Shown: positions 1-9,086, numbered from the stretch's first letter. The stretch is DNA of 64,000 nt from UBA4416 sp040387555 (GCA_040387555.1 JAZKDO010000003.1:434001-498000), one strand, 5' to 3'. The notes: generated from the sequence alone by a model not told the origin. Numbers and translations are program-made.

Positions 1-191
1 GCTTTTAAAGCTTCAATTTCTGCAGCGGCAGCGGCAGCGGTTGCAGCAGCTTCTGCTTCAGCGGCAGCAGTTGCTGCAGCAATAGAATCAGTAGTGTGTT
101 TTTGTTTTGCTTCCAATTCAGCAGCACTAGGGCCACAAGATGTAAGTGATAAAATTCCAATTAAGGAAACTAGTGTAAATACTTTTTTCAT
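1..191 (-). CDS. Alanine-rich lipoprotein (C-terminus beyond left edge)
   Basis: The frame opens with ATG at 191 and runs off the window at base 1, giving 63 complete codons. The product begins with a lipoprotein signal peptide (MKKVF..., hydrophobic core, lipobox LTSC, with Cys19 as the lipidation site). A strongly Ala/Glu-rich stretch follows (EAEAAATAAAAAAE, residues about 45-58), which should form a helix or coiled coil. A perfect Bacteroidota -7 box lies 21 nt upstream. No function can be named. It is probably an envelope-anchored helical lipoprotein, but the missing C-terminus may hold a recognisable domain. Confidence 0.75.
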   Translation of the reverse strand, partial: MKKVFTLVSLIGILSLTSCGPSAAELEAKQKHTTDSIAAATAAAEAEAAATAAAAAAEIEALK

Positions 192-212
192 TTTAGATTA
201 TTTTTTTATTTG

Positions 213-220
213 CAAAAGTA
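213..220 (-). promoter_or_regulatory. Putative promoter -7 box (TACTTTTG)
   Basis: On the minus strand this reads TACTTTTG, an exact match to the Bacteroidota -7 consensus TAnnTTTG, 21 nt before the ATG of the left-edge lipoprotein gene. No TTG -33 element is seen at the usual spacing. Confidence 0.5.
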
Positions 221-388
221 ACCAAGATTACCTTTTTTCTCTTATTTTTTTGTTAAATTTTTTATTTTCGTAAAAGGAGGACTTAATTAGGTTATTAAAA
301 TGTTAAAAAAAGCGATATATGTAAATTTATAAAACTAATATGTCAAATTTTTGAGATACTTTCGTCAAAATTCTAAAAACATACTATT

Positions 389-1039
389 ATGAAAAAAAAC
401 CTATTTACCCTTTCAACCTTAGTTTTATTAGCAGCATCAGTAACGTTTACTAGCTGTAAAAAAGAAGACAATACTCCGCCAGATGTAACCTTAAATGGTA
501 GCGACGAAACAATTTCTTTGCAGTCAAATTATGTAGATAAAGGAGCTACAGCAAAAGATTCAAAAGATGGAACCATTTCTCCAACTATGTCTGGAAATGT
601 GGATGTAAATCATACTGGTGTTTACCCAATAGTTTATACAGCTACTGATGCTGCAGGAAATTCATCAACTGCAACAAGAAATGTTACTGTAGTTAATGAT
701 TTAGATGCTATGACTGGCGTTTATACGTGTGTAATTAATCCAGGAGCATATACATATACTCAAACTATTGCAGCTTCTACTACTGTAAATAGAAGATTAT
801 CGTTTTCTAAATTCGGTGATTATTCAAACAATACAGCTATTTATGCTGATGTAACTAATACTGGCGCAACAAGCCCTATTAACTTGCCAAGTCAAACTGC
901 TATTCAAGTTGGGAGCCCAGCTGCTGATAGAACTTTTTCTGGAACTGGTTCAAGAACGACTGGTGGGTTAACTTTAACTTACACAGAAGTGACTACTGGT
1001 GGTGGTGGAACTTATACTGAAGTATTCAGTAAACAATAA
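389..1039 (+). CDS. Lipoprotein with DUF5011/Ig-like domain
   Basis: 216 aa. A lipoprotein signal peptide ends in the lipobox TSC (Cys23). Residues about 30-105 form a bacterial Ig-like DUF5011-type domain: PDVTLNGSDE at the start, then YVDKGATAKD, HTGVYPIVYTATDAAGNSST and a terminal VTVVND. The remaining C-terminal half (about 106-216) is Thr/Gly-rich, probably beta-structured, and ends FSKQ with no sorting domain. It is likely an outer-membrane-anchored surface lipoprotein. The gene is a single transcription unit closed by a strong hairpin at 1069-1104. Confidence 0.8.
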   Translation: MKKNLFTLSTLVLLAASVTFTSCKKEDNTPPDVTLNGSDETISLQSNYVDKGATAKDSKDGTISPTMSGNVDVNHTGVYPIVYTATDAAGNSSTATRNVTVVNDLDAMTGVYTCVINPGAYTYTQTIAASTTVNRRLSFSKFGDYSNNTAIYADVTNTGATSPINLPSQTAIQVGSPAADRTFSGTGSRTTGGLTLTYTEVTTGGGGTYTEVFSKQ

Positions 1040-1068
1040 TTATTATTAAGGTTTGTGTTTCACAAACT

Positions 1069-1104
1069 AAAAGGGCTATCGTTTTTAATAACGATAGCCC
1101 TTTT
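1069..1104. terminator. Bidirectional intrinsic terminator
   Basis: A perfect 15-bp inverted repeat (1069-1083 with 1090-1104, 6-nt loop) has a GC-rich core flanked by A-tract and T-tract. It lies between the convergent ends of the DUF5011 lipoprotein gene (+) and the DUF4197 gene (-), so it can serve both. Confidence 0.9.
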
Positions 1105-1150
1105 TATTTTTCAAGTACCTAATAGCAGTTCTTATAAAGCTCAATATTAG

Positions 1151-1900
1151 TTATTGCTTCTTCGCACCAAATACTTTCTTTAATATATCAGTTACACGAG
1201 CTGCCGGGTCCTTTCTGATTTTGGTTTCTTCTATTGCTATTAAAGTCATTAATCCTTGAATAGTTTTATCTGTTACATAATCATTTAAGTTTGGATTTAG
1301 CTTAGTGACACCTGGTATTTTATTATAATTAGAAATTAAAGGAGACCAATAAGAAGTAAGTTTTACACTATTTATAGCGTCAGTCACAGTTGGTAAAAAT
1401 CTTTCTTTAAGTGAGACATAAGTTTTTTCTCTTAAAAAATGTGTGGCAGAGGTATCATTCCCATTTAGTATGGCGAAACCATCTGTTATCGACATGTTTG
1501 AAATAGCATTTAAAAAAACAGGTGCTGCGTTTTTAGCTGCTTCTTCAGCAGCTCTGTTTAAATTAGTTTCAAAGGCTGTTATTTGGTTTTGAAATCCAAG
1601 CTGTGAAAGTTTTTCCTTCATAACAATCGCTTCTTTAGGCCATGGAATATAAATTAAGGGATTTTTATTAAATCCATCTAATTTTGAAGATATTGCAACA
1701 GAACTATTGGTTCCAACAGATAAAGCTTCTTTTAAACCTTTAACCACATCGGCATTAGTTAATCCTGTATTTGCTGTGCCACCATTTGTAGCTGTATTTA
1801 AAATATCTGTAGTAGTTTTAATTAAAACTTCCTGAGTTTTAGGGTCACAGCTACTCATAAAAATAGAAATAGAGGCGATTAGAAGGAACTGTTTTTTCAT
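1151..1900 (-). CDS. DUF4197 family lipoprotein
   Basis: 249 aa. The signal peptide ends in the lipobox MSSCD. The body matches the DUF4197 family: an early GLKEALSVG segment, a central IYIPWPKEA stretch, AAEEAAKNAAPVF, and the C-terminal YVTDKTIQGLM with an Arg/Lys-rich tail. The family is widespread in Gram-negatives and has no assigned biochemical role. The gene stands alone, with a TTG-N21-TATCTTTA promoter candidate upstream and the shared terminator downstream. Confidence 0.85.
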   Translation of the reverse strand: MKKQFLLIASISIFMSSCDPKTQEVLIKTTTDILNTATNGGTANTGLTNADVVKGLKEALSVGTNSSVAISSKLDGFNKNPLIYIPWPKEAIVMKEKLSQLGFQNQITAFETNLNRAAEEAAKNAAPVFLNAISNMSITDGFAILNGNDTSATHFLREKTYVSLKERFLPTVTDAINSVKLTSYWSPLISNYNKIPGVTKLNPNLNDYVTDKTIQGLMTLIAIEETKIRKDPAARVTDILKKVFGAKKQ

Positions 1901-1935
1901 TTGTTTTTTTAAATTATAAACGATTATTTTTTCAT

Positions 1936-1967
1936 TAAAGATAAAAATAATTGCTTTTAAAATCCAA
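1936..1967 (-). promoter_or_regulatory. Putative promoter of the DUF4197 gene
   Basis: On the minus strand, TTG (1967-1965), a 21-nt spacer, then TATCTTTA (1943-1936): one mismatch to TAnnTTTG. It lies 35 nt before the start codon. Confidence 0.45.
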
Positions 1968-2042
1968 CATTATCTGCCATTATAGCGTTCAGTTTACTCA
2001 GAAAATAAATTAACACCTTTTAAGACTAATACTTCGTAATAT

Positions 2043-2073
2043 TTGGGCTATTTCATGTAAAAGTGTAAATTCG
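2043..2073 (+). promoter_or_regulatory. Putative promoter of uppS-bamA
   Basis: TTG (2043-2045), a 20-nt spacer, then TAAATTCG (2066-2073): one mismatch to TAnnTTTG. The uppS ATG follows 16 nt later. Spacing is as expected for the primary sigma factor of Bacteroidota. Confidence 0.5.
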
Positions 2074-2089
2074 TGGTTCTTAAAAAAGA

Positions 2090-2839
2090 ATGAGCCACAA
2101 AAACGCCATAGACTTACAGAAAGTACCAAAGCATATTGCTATCATCATGGATGGCAATGGGCGCTGGGCTAAACAACAAGGCGAGAATCGTATTTATGGA
2201 CATTATGAAGGTGTAAATTCTGTTAGAGATGTTGTTGAGGGTGCGGGGGAAGTAGGTGTAAAGTATATTACGTTATATGCCTTTAGTACTGAAAACTGGA
2301 ACCGGCCCAAAGAAGAAGTAGACGCTTTAATGGAATTGTTGGTTTCTACAATCAGCGCTGAAACACCTGATTTGAATAAAAAAAATGTTCGCTTACAGGC
2401 AATTGGAAATTTAAAGACTTTACCGCCCGCTTGTTTACAGGAGTTGAATGAATCTATTGACTTAACCTCAAATAATACTGGACTTACTCTTGTATTAGCA
2501 TTGAGCTATTCTTCAAAATGGGAATTAGTGAATGCGATAACAAAAATAGCTAAGGACGTAAAATCAGGAACATTGAGTCCGGATACTATTTCCGAAGAGG
2601 ATATTGAAAAATATCTTTGCACTAAAAATATTCCGGATCCTGAGTTAATGATACGAACAAGTGGTGAGCACCGCATCAGTAATTTTTTACTCTGGCAACT
2701 GGCATATGCCGAATTTTACTTTACAGAAAAGTTATGGCCGGATTTTCGTAAAGAAGATTTGTATGAATCAATTCTGAATTACCAAAACCGTGAACGCCGT
2801 TTCGGAAAAACCAGCGAGCAATTAACTCAACCTAAATAA
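2090..2839 (+). CDS. uppS: Isoprenyl transferase (undecaprenyl diphosphate synthase)
   Basis: 249 aa, normal length for cis-prenyltransferases. It condenses isopentenyl diphosphate units onto farnesyl diphosphate to make the C55 lipid carrier for peptidoglycan and O-antigen. Visible signatures are IIMDGNGRWAK with catalytic Asp21, the YAFSTENWNRP motif, and the C-terminal RTSGEHRISNFLLWQLAYAE block that binds the diphosphate. The stop codon shares a base with the bamA start (TAATG), so the two are translationally coupled. Coupling uppS to bamA is a common Bacteroidota arrangement and links lipid carrier supply to envelope assembly. Confidence 0.97.
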   Translation: MSHKNAIDLQKVPKHIAIIMDGNGRWAKQQGENRIYGHYEGVNSVRDVVEGAGEVGVKYITLYAFSTENWNRPKEEVDALMELLVSTISAETPDLNKKNVRLQAIGNLKTLPPACLQELNESIDLTSNNTGLTLVLALSYSSKWELVNAITKIAKDVKSGTLSPDTISEEDIEKYLCTKNIPDPELMIRTSGEHRISNFLLWQLAYAEFYFTEKLWPDFRKEDLYESILNYQNRERRFGKTSEQLTQPK

Positions 2840-5409
2840 TGACATTTTTTAAATATTCTCTATTAATTTTTCTTTTAGCTTTTGCACAGTTAAGTTTTTC
2901 TCAAATTGCACCAATTGAGTTAAATACATCCGAGATGCTTGACTGGGCTAAGCCTAAAGAATTTACCATAGCCGGGATAGAGGTTGAATGTTCTGAATAT
3001 ACAGATAAAAACATCATCAGGCTTTTATCTGGTATTTCATACGGAGAAAAAGTGCAAATTCCTGGAGATAAAATTTCTGAAGCAATAAAAAATCTTTGGA
3101 AACAAAATTTGTTTGAAGATGTTAAAATTTATTTAGTAAAAACAATTGGTAACGAAGCATTTTTAAAAATATCAGTAATTGAAAAACCAAGATTGTCAAA
3201 GTTTTCTTTTGTTGGAAAAGTAAAGAAAAATGATGCTGATGAAATCAGGGGAAAGATTCGTTTAATAAAGGAGAAAGTTGTTACAGACTATTCTCTGGGC
3301 TACATTAAAAATATTGTTCGTGATTTTTATGTAAATAAAGGATATTATCATGCTAAAGTTGATATTACAACAGAAGTTGACAAATCTGCTAAAACACCTC
3401 ATGTCATCGTTTATATTGAAGTAAACAAAGGTAAAAAAGTGCGAATAAAAAATTTAAATATTGATGGGAATACTGTTGTGGCAGATTGGAAATTGCGCCG
3501 TAAAATGAGTGACAGTAAGCCGTTTCGTTTGTACACATTCTGGAATTCAGGTAAGTATTTAGAAGATAACCTGGAAAAAGATCTTCCCTCTATTGTTGCA
3601 AAATATAATAGTAAAGGTTACCGTGATGCACGGGTGGTAAAAGATACTGTGTATTTTGTGAAGAAGAATCGTGTTAATATTGATATAACCATAGAAGAAG
3701 GAAATAAATATTACTTTGGAGATATAAAATGGTTCGGAAATACAAAATACCGCAGTGGCCAGTTAGACACTATTTTGAATATTAAGAAGGGTGAAATTTT
3801 TGATCAATCATACCTTGATCAAAAATTATTTATGAATCCAAATGGTTATGACATCTCATCGCTTTATATGGATGATGGTTATTTGTTTTTTAATGTTACT
3901 CCCCAGGAAGTAAATATTCACAACGATACAATTGATTTGGATATTCACATGTACGAAGGAAAGCAAGCTACTATTAATAAAGTAACGGTTATGGGAAACA
4001 CTAAAACCAATGACCATGTTATTTATAGGGAAATTAGAACACGCCCAGGGCAGCTGTTCCGCCGTTCAGATATTATACGTACTCAAAGGGAATTGAGTCA
4101 GTTAGGGTACTTCGATCCTGAAAAATTAGGAGTAACTCCAACACCAAATGCCGCTGATGGAACTGTTGATATTGAATACAAAGTGGAAGAAAAACCATCT
4201 GATCAGATTGAATTATCCGGTGGTTGGGGTGGTGGCCGTGTAGTGGGTACATTGGGATTATCATTCAATAATTTTTCCATGAAAAATCTTTTTAAAGGTT
4301 CTGCATGGAGTCCACTTCCAACTGGTGACGGACAAAAGTTTAGTATCCGTGCCCAAACTAATGGTGTGTATTATCAGTCTTATAACCTGTCATTTACTGA
4401 GCCTTGGCTTGGAGGAAAAAAACCTAATTCGTTAAGTGTATCAGGCTTCTTTTCAATGTTTAATACAACAGGGGCAAAAAAATACGTTAACGATTCCGAA
4501 GGAAACAAAGTTGTAAATCCTAATAGAAGTACAATGAAAATAATTGGTGGTTCAGTTGGTTTTGGGAAACGTTTAAAGAAACCGGATGACTTCTTCTCTG
4601 TATATACTGAGGCGAGCTATAATTATTATGAGTTGCAAAATTACCCGTATTTTATATTAGCAAATGGTTATGCCAATGATTTTAATGGTAAAATTAATAT
4701 CACGAGAAATAGTATTGATGCTCCTATCTTTCCTAAAAACGGTTCAAACTTTTCATTATTAGGTCAGTTTACACCACCGTATTCATTATTCAATGGTAAA
4801 AACTATGAAACGGCAACGCCTGCAGAAAAGTATAAGTTCATTGAGTACCAAAAATATAAATTTACAGCCGAGTGGTATACACAGTTAACTAATAAAAAAG
4901 CTGGGGAAGGTAAGGAAGCAAGAAACCTTGTGTTAAGGACAAAAATTGGATATGGTATTTTGGGAATGTATAATAAAAAAGTTGGAGTTTCTCCTTTCGA
5001 ACGTTATTATATGGGAGGAAGTGGCTTGAGTGGTTATCAGAATTTTGTAGCGAGAGAAATTATTGCTTTAAGAGGTTATACTGATAATTCATTGTCAAGT
5101 GCTAATGGAGATCCTTTATGTGCCAGGTACACAATGGAATTACGTTACCCTATTTCTCTAAATCCTCAGGCAACCATATTTATTCTTGGATTTGCAGAGG
5201 CAGGTAATACCTGGGCAAGGTATAAAGATTTCAATCCTTTTCAGGTTAAAAGAAGTGCTGGTTTTGGTTTAAGAGTTTTCTTGCCAATGTTTGGATTACT
5301 TGGATTGGATTACGGTTGGGGTTTTGATAATATACCAGGAAACTCAGGTTCAGGAAATGGTAAAGGTCAATTCCATTTCACTTTAGGCGCGCAGTTAGGC
5401 GAATTGTAA
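2839..5409 (+). CDS. bamA: BamA outer membrane assembly protein (Omp85)
   Basis: 856 aa with an N-terminal signal peptide (cleavage near SFSQ, residue 22). Residues about 35-450 carry POTRA repeats, seen as recurring TINKVTVMGNTKT, ...IRTRPGQ.F and FSFVGKVK-type units. Residues about 460-856 form the Omp85 barrel (DQIELSGGWGGG, then GRTISPENSIKF-type strands, and a C-terminal GFGLRVFLPMFGLLGLDYGWGFD strand pair). It folds and inserts beta-barrel proteins into the outer membrane. The chain ends in LGEL, not the usual terminal aromatic residue. Two Skp-type chaperone genes follow immediately, a logical functional cluster. Confidence 0.96.
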   Translation: MTFFKYSLLIFLLAFAQLSFSQIAPIELNTSEMLDWAKPKEFTIAGIEVECSEYTDKNIIRLLSGISYGEKVQIPGDKISEAIKNLWKQNLFEDVKIYLVKTIGNEAFLKISVIEKPRLSKFSFVGKVKKNDADEIRGKIRLIKEKVVTDYSLGYIKNIVRDFYVNKGYYHAKVDITTEVDKSAKTPHVIVYIEVNKGKKVRIKNLNIDGNTVVADWKLRRKMSDSKPFRLYTFWNSGKYLEDNLEKDLPSIVAKYNSKGYRDARVVKDTVYFVKKNRVNIDITIEEGNKYYFGDIKWFGNTKYRSGQLDTILNIKKGEIFDQSYLDQKLFMNPNGYDISSLYMDDGYLFFNVTPQEVNIHNDTIDLDIHMYEGKQATINKVTVMGNTKTNDHVIYREIRTRPGQLFRRSDIIRTQRELSQLGYFDPEKLGVTPTPNAADGTVDIEYKVEEKPSDQIELSGGWGGGRVVGTLGLSFNNFSMKNLFKGSAWSPLPTGDGQKFSIRAQTNGVYYQSYNLSFTEPWLGGKKPNSLSVSGFFSMFNTTGAKKYVNDSEGNKVVNPNRSTMKIIGGSVGFGKRLKKPDDFFSVYTEASYNYYELQNYPYFILANGYANDFNGKINITRNSIDAPIFPKNGSNFSLLGQFTPPYSLFNGKNYETATPAEKYKFIEYQKYKFTAEWYTQLTNKKAGEGKEARNLVLRTKIGYGILGMYNKKVGVSPFERYYMGGSGLSGYQNFVAREIIALRGYTDNSLSSANGDPLCARYTMELRYPISLNPQATIFILGFAEAGNTWARYKDFNPFQVKRSAGFGLRVFLPMFGLLGLDYGWGFDNIPGNSGSGNGKGQFHFTLGAQLGEL

Positions 5410-5483
5410 TCTCAAAAAAATGTTAATTCCTAAAATAAATGTATCTTGGCACACGTTATGTTAATTCTAAAAAAATTATAATT

Positions 5484-6008
5484 ATGAAAAAAACAATTTT
5501 AACTTCTGTCATAATATTTCTTGTATCTACAATTTCTTTTGCACAAAAAATTGGCTATGTGGATACGGAATATATTCTTTCAAATATTCCTGAATATAAA
5601 GCCGCACAGGCTGAGGTAGACAAAGTATCGGTAGATTGGCAAAAAGAAATTGAAGCAAAATACTCTGAGATCGACAAATTGTATAAAATTTATCAGGCAG
5701 AATCAGTATTGTTAACTGATGACATGAAAAAGAAACGTGAAAATGAGATCATAAATAAGGAGAAGGAAGTAAAGGAACTTCAAAAACAACGTTTTGGTGT
5801 TGATGGTGAATTGTTTACTAAACGTATGGAATTAGTTAAGCCAATACAGGATAAGGTTTATAATGCGGTTAAAACTGTTGCAGAAAAAAGCGGATTGGCT
5901 TTTATTTTTGATAAATCTGGGCAGTTGTCCTTGCTTTATTCAAACAGTAAATATGATAAAAGTGAAGATGTTTTAAACTTGTTAGGGTATAATAAATCAA
6001 AAAAATAA
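5484..6008 (+). CDS. OmpH/Skp family periplasmic chaperone (copy 1)
   Basis: 174 aa from the ATG at 5484. An in-frame upstream ATG at 5439 would add residues before a clean signal peptide (MKKTIL...SFAQ) and is unlikely. After the signal peptide comes KIGYVDTEYILSNIPEY, typical of OmpH, then a charged coiled-coil (about 45-120) forming the Skp tentacles, then VYNAVKTVAEKSGLAFIFDKSG. It holds unfolded outer membrane proteins on the way to BamA. It lies 74 nt after bamA, with a possible TATCTTGG -7 box at 5442-5449. Confidence 0.92.
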   Translation: MKKTILTSVIIFLVSTISFAQKIGYVDTEYILSNIPEYKAAQAEVDKVSVDWQKEIEAKYSEIDKLYKIYQAESVLLTDDMKKKRENEIINKEKEVKELQKQRFGVDGELFTKRMELVKPIQDKVYNAVKTVAEKSGLAFIFDKSGQLSLLYSNSKYDKSEDVLNLLGYNKSKK

Positions 6009-6032
6009 AATAACGCAAACCAATAAAAAACA

Positions 6033-6620
6033 ATGAAAAACTTAGTAAAAACGATTGCAATTGTAGCTTTAACCTTTGGAACGATTACCACTACCAAAGC
6101 ACAAAAAATTGCTCACATTAGTCTGGACTCATTAATTACCATTATGCCTGAAAGTAAAACCGCTCAGGATGTGGCTCAAAAATATTTAAAGGATCTAGAA
6201 ACACAGGTTGCCACAATGGATACTGAACTTCAAACGAAGTACGCAGACTATATGAAGAATAAAGACACTTATTCTGCATTAGTGGCCAACACAAAAGAAA
6301 CTGAGCTTCAGGATTTAAATAAGCGAATTGAAGATTTCAAAGCACAGGCTCAACAGGATTATCAGCGTAAATATGGTGAGTTATCAAAGCCTATTTATGA
6401 TAAAGCTAAAAAAGCAATTGATATTGTTGCGAAAGAAAATGGGTATAAATATGTATTGGATACGAGTACAGGGAATGTTTTGTATTCTGAGAGTGCTGAT
6501 GATATATTAATTATAGTGAAGAAAAAATTAGACACGATGGAGCCGGCACAGATCCCTGGCGCTCAAACAACACCTAAAACACCGGGTACGAAACCAAGCC
6601 CTAAACCAGCCGGCAAGTAA
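6033..6620 (+). CDS. OmpH/Skp family periplasmic chaperone (copy 2)
   Basis: 195 aa. A signal peptide (to about residue 23) is followed by KIAHISLDSLITIMPESKTAQD, a long coiled coil, and PIYDKAKKAIDIVAKENGYKYVLDTS, the same architecture as the preceding gene. It differs by a Pro/Thr/Lys-rich tail (about 172-195, with TPKTPGTKPSPKPAGK). The 24-nt gap to the first copy suggests one transcript, ended by the terminator at 6650-6682. The pair is a tandem duplication that has diverged. Confidence 0.92.
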   Translation: MKNLVKTIAIVALTFGTITTTKAQKIAHISLDSLITIMPESKTAQDVAQKYLKDLETQVATMDTELQTKYADYMKNKDTYSALVANTKETELQDLNKRIEDFKAQAQQDYQRKYGELSKPIYDKAKKAIDIVAKENGYKYVLDTSTGNVLYSESADDILIIVKKKLDTMEPAQIPGAQTTPKTPGTKPSPKPAGK

Positions 6621-6649
6621 TTGCAAAGTTGATTTTATAATGAAATTGA

Positions 6650-6682
6650 AAAACCGCCCGCTTTTAAGCAGGGCGGTTTTTT
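6650..6682 (+). terminator. Intrinsic terminator of uppS-bamA-ompH operon
   Basis: GC-rich hairpin: AAAACCGCCC pairs with GGGCGGTTTT around an 11-nt loop and runs into six Ts. It lies about 30 nt after the second OmpH gene. Confidence 0.9.
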
Positions 6683-6750
6683 GCTTTTAACGTGAGAATG
6701 TTAATAATCATTTTGTTTTATCAAAAAAAAAACCAATATAAATATCAACT

Positions 6751-6783
6751 TTGGTTTATTCATTAAATTGAAGATTACATTTT
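6751..6783 (+). promoter_or_regulatory. Putative promoter of the PD40/SPOR gene
   Basis: TTG (6751-6753), a 22-nt spacer, then TACATTTT (6776-6783): one mismatch to TAnnTTTG, 12 nt before the ATG. Confidence 0.4.
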
Positions 6784-6795
6784 AAAAATCGAATT

Positions 6796-8934
6796 ATGAG
6801 GAAAATTAAAATCTTACTGTCAGTTTTCATATTTTTTTTAGCAGTTACAAGTGTAGCTCAAAATAAAGATGTGAAAGAAGAAGCTGCTTATTATTTCGAT
6901 CAAAAAGATTATAAAATGTCCTATGAGTTATATGATAAACTCTATACTCAGGTTCCAAAAAACTTTGAGTATAAGTTTAGATTGGGTTATTCCTCTTTGT
7001 TTTATCCTGAGAAAAAAGCACGTGCTATTGAAATATTTGAAGATATTAAACGTACAGACAAATCTCCTGATGTAGATTATTATTTAGGCAAGTCTTATCA
7101 TGTAAACTATAGATTTGATGAGGCAATAGCCTCGTACGAAGCTTTTATTGCAGCAAAAAACGAAAAATCAACAACAGAAGATCTACCATTTATTGATGAT
7201 GCTAAATTGGGTATAGAAAATTGTAAAAATGGTAAGGAATTAATTGCTAAGAAAATTTTTGCAGATATAAAAAATATTGGTGCTCCTATTAATACAGACG
7301 AAATAGAAGGAGTTCCGGTTATTTCAGCTGATGAATCTATTATGATATTTACTTACGTTGGAAAGCAAAGTACAGGAGGATTACTGAATGACTTTTTAAA
7401 ACCGGATAAGGAAGAAGGCACATTTCATGAAGATATTTTTATAAGTACCAGAAGCAGCGATTCTACATGGAATATTCCTGCCGCTATTAGTTCTTTAAAC
7501 ACAAATGGAAATGATGCAGCAGTCGCTTTGTCGCCAGATGGACAAACATTATTTTCATTTGTAAGTGATGTGAAAAATCCAGGCGATCTTTATTTTAGTT
7601 CATTATCTGGCGCTGATTGGAGTAAACCTGAAAAACTAAATGCTAATATAAACTCTGAAGCATGGGAGGGTAGTTGTTCTATAACCTCAGACGGCAGATA
7701 TTTATTCTTTGCTTCTGAGCGAGCCGGTGGATTAGGTGGACGGGATCTGTATGTATCTGAAAAAATAGATGGGGATTGGGGTCCAGCAATAAATTTAGGG
7801 CCTTCAATTAATACACAATATAATGAGGATGCACCATTTATTCATCCGGATGGAATTACTTTGTTTTTTAGTTCGGAGGGACATAAGAGCATTGGTGGTT
7901 ATGATATTATGTATTCTATTAAAAAAGAAAATACCTGGATTGAACCGCTTAGTATGGGGATACCTTTGAACACAACGGAGGATGATAGGTATTATGTTAT
8001 TAACGCGAAAGGTGACGTAGGTTATTTTTCTTCTAATCGTGGAGGCACTGGCGGAAAAGGTCAACAGGATATATATATGGTAACACCCGGCATTTTAGGT
8101 GAAAAACCAATTCTGGCTTTATTAAAAGGAAGTGTATTTGTGAATGATAAACCTTCTGATGCAAAAATTGAAGTAATTAAGAAAGGAGATAATACTGTTA
8201 TTGGACCCTATTATGCAAACTCAAAAACAGGAAAATATTTAATGGCGATATCTCCTGGAAGTGGATATATTGTTAAGATTACAGTAGCTGGAATGGACAT
8301 TATTGAAGAGGAAATTGATGTTGAGAAACTTCAAAAGTTTATTGAGATAAAAAAAGATTTTTATTTATATACTCCAGGTTTCGAAAGCAAAAAAAATCAA
8401 ATATCTGTTAAGACCATTTTGGACAGTTTATTAAATAGTGGAACCAGTGCAGAAACTTTTAAGAATGATGCAAATGTCAGCAATGTAGTAAATTCTAATG
8501 TCAAAGAAACTGAACCCGTTGCGCCTGCAACAAGCCTATCTCCTTGCAATGGAACTCCTACTCCTGATTTCTCGAACATTAAAGGAAAATCTTTAAATGA
8601 CGCAGCAGTGTATAAAAAGTTTCTGGATATTGGAGGAAACATGTGTGCTGAAGGTTTGGTGTTTAAAATTCAAATTGCGGCTTACAAACACCCGGATAAT
8701 TATAAATACGGCCATTTAAAACAGTTTGGTGCGCCTGAAGTAGTAAATTATCCTGATGGAATTACACGTTTCACTCAACTTAGTTTTTCAACATTGAAAG
8801 AAGCTGAAAAAGCAAGACAGAAAATTATTGGAAAAGGGCAAAAGGATGCCTGGATAACAGCTTTCATTGATGGTAAACGATTTACGTTGGAGGAATTGAT
8901 CCTGGTAAATTTTGTTGGGAAAGCAATCAATTAA
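6796..8934 (+). CDS. PorE-like TPR/PD40/carboxypeptidase-regulatory protein with C-terminal SPOR-like domain
   Basis: 712 aa. Signal peptide 1-21. TPR-like helices about 25-145. PD40/WD40-like beta-propeller about 170-430, with repeats such as LSPDGQTLFSF, SDGRYLFFASERAGGLGGRD and HPDGITLFFSSEGHKSIGGYD. Carboxypeptidase regulatory-like fold about 440-525 (LKGSVFVNDKPSDAKIEV). Low-complexity linker, then a SPOR-like domain about 620-695 (LVFKIQIAAY at its start, FSTLKEAEKARQKI in the middle). The domain order is that of PorE, a peptidoglycan-binding type IX secretion component, except that PorE ends in OmpA. Both SPOR and OmpA bind peptidoglycan, so an anchoring role is a fair inference. It could equally be an unrelated envelope scaffold. 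Confidence 0.75.
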   Translation: MRKIKILLSVFIFFLAVTSVAQNKDVKEEAAYYFDQKDYKMSYELYDKLYTQVPKNFEYKFRLGYSSLFYPEKKARAIEIFEDIKRTDKSPDVDYYLGKSYHVNYRFDEAIASYEAFIAAKNEKSTTEDLPFIDDAKLGIENCKNGKELIAKKIFADIKNIGAPINTDEIEGVPVISADESIMIFTYVGKQSTGGLLNDFLKPDKEEGTFHEDIFISTRSSDSTWNIPAAISSLNTNGNDAAVALSPDGQTLFSFVSDVKNPGDLYFSSLSGADWSKPEKLNANINSEAWEGSCSITSDGRYLFFASERAGGLGGRDLYVSEKIDGDWGPAINLGPSINTQYNEDAPFIHPDGITLFFSSEGHKSIGGYDIMYSIKKENTWIEPLSMGIPLNTTEDDRYYVINAKGDVGYFSSNRGGTGGKGQQDIYMVTPGILGEKPILALLKGSVFVNDKPSDAKIEVIKKGDNTVIGPYYANSKTGKYLMAISPGSGYIVKITVAGMDIIEEEIDVEKLQKFIEIKKDFYLYTPGFESKKNQISVKTILDSLLNSGTSAETFKNDANVSNVVNSNVKETEPVAPATSLSPCNGTPTPDFSNIKGKSLNDAAVYKKFLDIGGNMCAEGLVFKIQIAAYKHPDNYKYGHLKQFGAPEVVNYPDGITRFTQLSFSTLKEAEKARQKIIGKGQKDAWITAFIDGKRFTLEELILVNFVGKAIN

Positions 8935-8960
8935 AAACTACATCAGTAATCTCTTATTTA

Positions 8961-8992
8961 AAAAGCATTTGCAGTTGGCAAATGCTTTTTTT
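8961..8992 (+). terminator. Intrinsic terminator
   Basis: A 12-bp perfect stem (8961-8972 with 8978-8989, 5-nt loop) followed by Ts, 26 nt after the PorE-like gene. Confidence 0.85.
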
Positions 8993-9078
8993 ATTTAAAT
9001 AGTGTTAATATCCATTGGTAGATCGTTAACTAGTTTTAAAATCGAGTCGGTAATTAAACTGCAAGATTGTTTATCATA

Positions 9079-9086
9079 TATCTTTG
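9079..9086 (+). promoter_or_regulatory. Putative promoter -7 box (TATCTTTG)
   Basis: Exact TAnnTTTG match, 23 nt before the ATG at 9110. It supports 9110 as the start of the small gene over an in-frame ATG at 9002, which lies upstream of this box. Confidence 0.5.
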
